Shown piece after piece: positions 6,563-6,748 of a stretch of 6,748 bases of DNA. The position numbers and the translations under genes are program-made. Location of the stretch: assembly GCA_003527555.1 (NCBI GenBank), contig DPWT01000278.1, positions 1-6,748 on the forward strand, written 5' to 3'. How positions within the stretch are numbered: the first letter of the stretch is position 1; each line of letters opens with the position of its first letter. The DNA comes from Verrucomicrobiales bacterium (GTDB lineage Bacteria; Verrucomicrobiota; Verrucomicrobiia; Verrucomicrobiales; Akkermansiaceae). The notes below the pieces were generated by a model. The model searched no databases, was not told where the DNA came from, and worked only from the letters and a program-made list of their open reading frames with translations.

Positions 6563-6748
6563 CAGCGCAAGTTAAACCCCTCCCAACATCAGTCCTCCAC
6601 AACGTCTTCAGCCACCACTTCCGTGGGGACGCCCGCTCCCAATGTCTTGCAGACATCGTCTGGATCGGCTTCTTCTTTCTCCTACGTCCCGGCGAACATT
6701 GCAATGCAGGCGCAGACAACGACTCTGCGCCTTTCCGACTCTGCGACG
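6520..6748 (+). CDS. Tyrosine recombinase-like fragment, protist retroelement type (open at both ends)
   Basis: One plus-strand frame is open for 79 codons from 6511 to the right edge, with no start codon that would suit a bacterial gene. Readable segments are R-E-D-P-S-P-A-Q-V-K-P-L-P (6547-6585) and C-L-A-D-I-V-W-I-G-F-F-F-L-L-R-P-G-E-H (6643-6699), ending with A-P-F-R-L-C-D (6727-6747). The L-L-R-P-G-E core corresponds to Box I of tyrosine recombinases, where bacterial enzymes have T-G-L-R-x-x-E; the Arg codon at 6685-6687 would be the catalytic arginine. The F-F-F-L-L-R-P-G-E-Y/H version and the preceding D-P-x-P-x-x-V-K-P are what I recall from integrase-like proteins encoded by repeated elements in diatoms and other protists. 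Boxes with the catalytic H-x-x-R and Tyr lie outside the window. A bacterial origin is possible but less likely; recognition is from memory and not from a search. Confidence 0.5.

Overview
The window looks like a bacterial chromosome segment, most likely from an aquatic Verrucomicrobiota (Verrucomicrobiales-like) member or a close relative. The reasons are a System II (ResB/CcsA) cytochrome c maturation pair with a long N-terminal CcsA extension of the kind seen in Bacteroidota, Planctomycetota and Verrucomicrobiota, a small lipoprotein with an N-I-N-R-W motif recalled from Planctomycetota/Verrucomicrobiota genomes, moderate base composition, and starts without Shine-Dalgarno sequences. The lineage is an inference; no rRNA or marker gene is present to prove it.

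Layout, left to right. Positions 1-203 (minus) hold the N-terminus of uroporphyrinogen decarboxylase (hemE), cut by the window edge. A 114-base divergent spacer (204-317) carries a plausible hemE promoter. On the plus strand, 318-4229 is a tight three-gene unit: a lipoprotein, a ResB-family protein and a CcsA-family protein. A 54-base convergent gap without a visible terminator separates it from a minus-strand unit: hemW (4284-5369, TTG start), an SDR-family oxidoreductase (5404-6183) and the C-terminal end of a parvulin-type prolyl isomerase (6212 to about 6519).

Functional theme. Four of the genes concern heme: HemE makes coproporphyrinogen III, ResB/CcsA carry heme across the membrane and attach it to apocytochromes c, and HemW is a heme-binding radical-SAM chaperone. 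The four histidines known to ligand heme in fused CcsBA proteins can be placed here, one in ResB and three in CcsA, which supports a working split System II complex.

Right end. From about 6515-6525 to the end, the sequence changes character. The parvulin reading frame loses its family resemblance and meets a stop, while the plus strand opens a C-ending-codon frame that resembles the catalytic Box I region (F-F-F-L-L-R-P-G-E) of tyrosine recombinases of the type I associate with diatom and other protist retroelements. The simplest explanation is a chimeric assembly join between a bacterial contig and a protist sequence from the same marine sample; a genuine insertion is the less likely alternative. 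I saw no CRISPR array, tRNA, rRNA or complete insertion sequence, and no convincing novel defence or other undescribed system.
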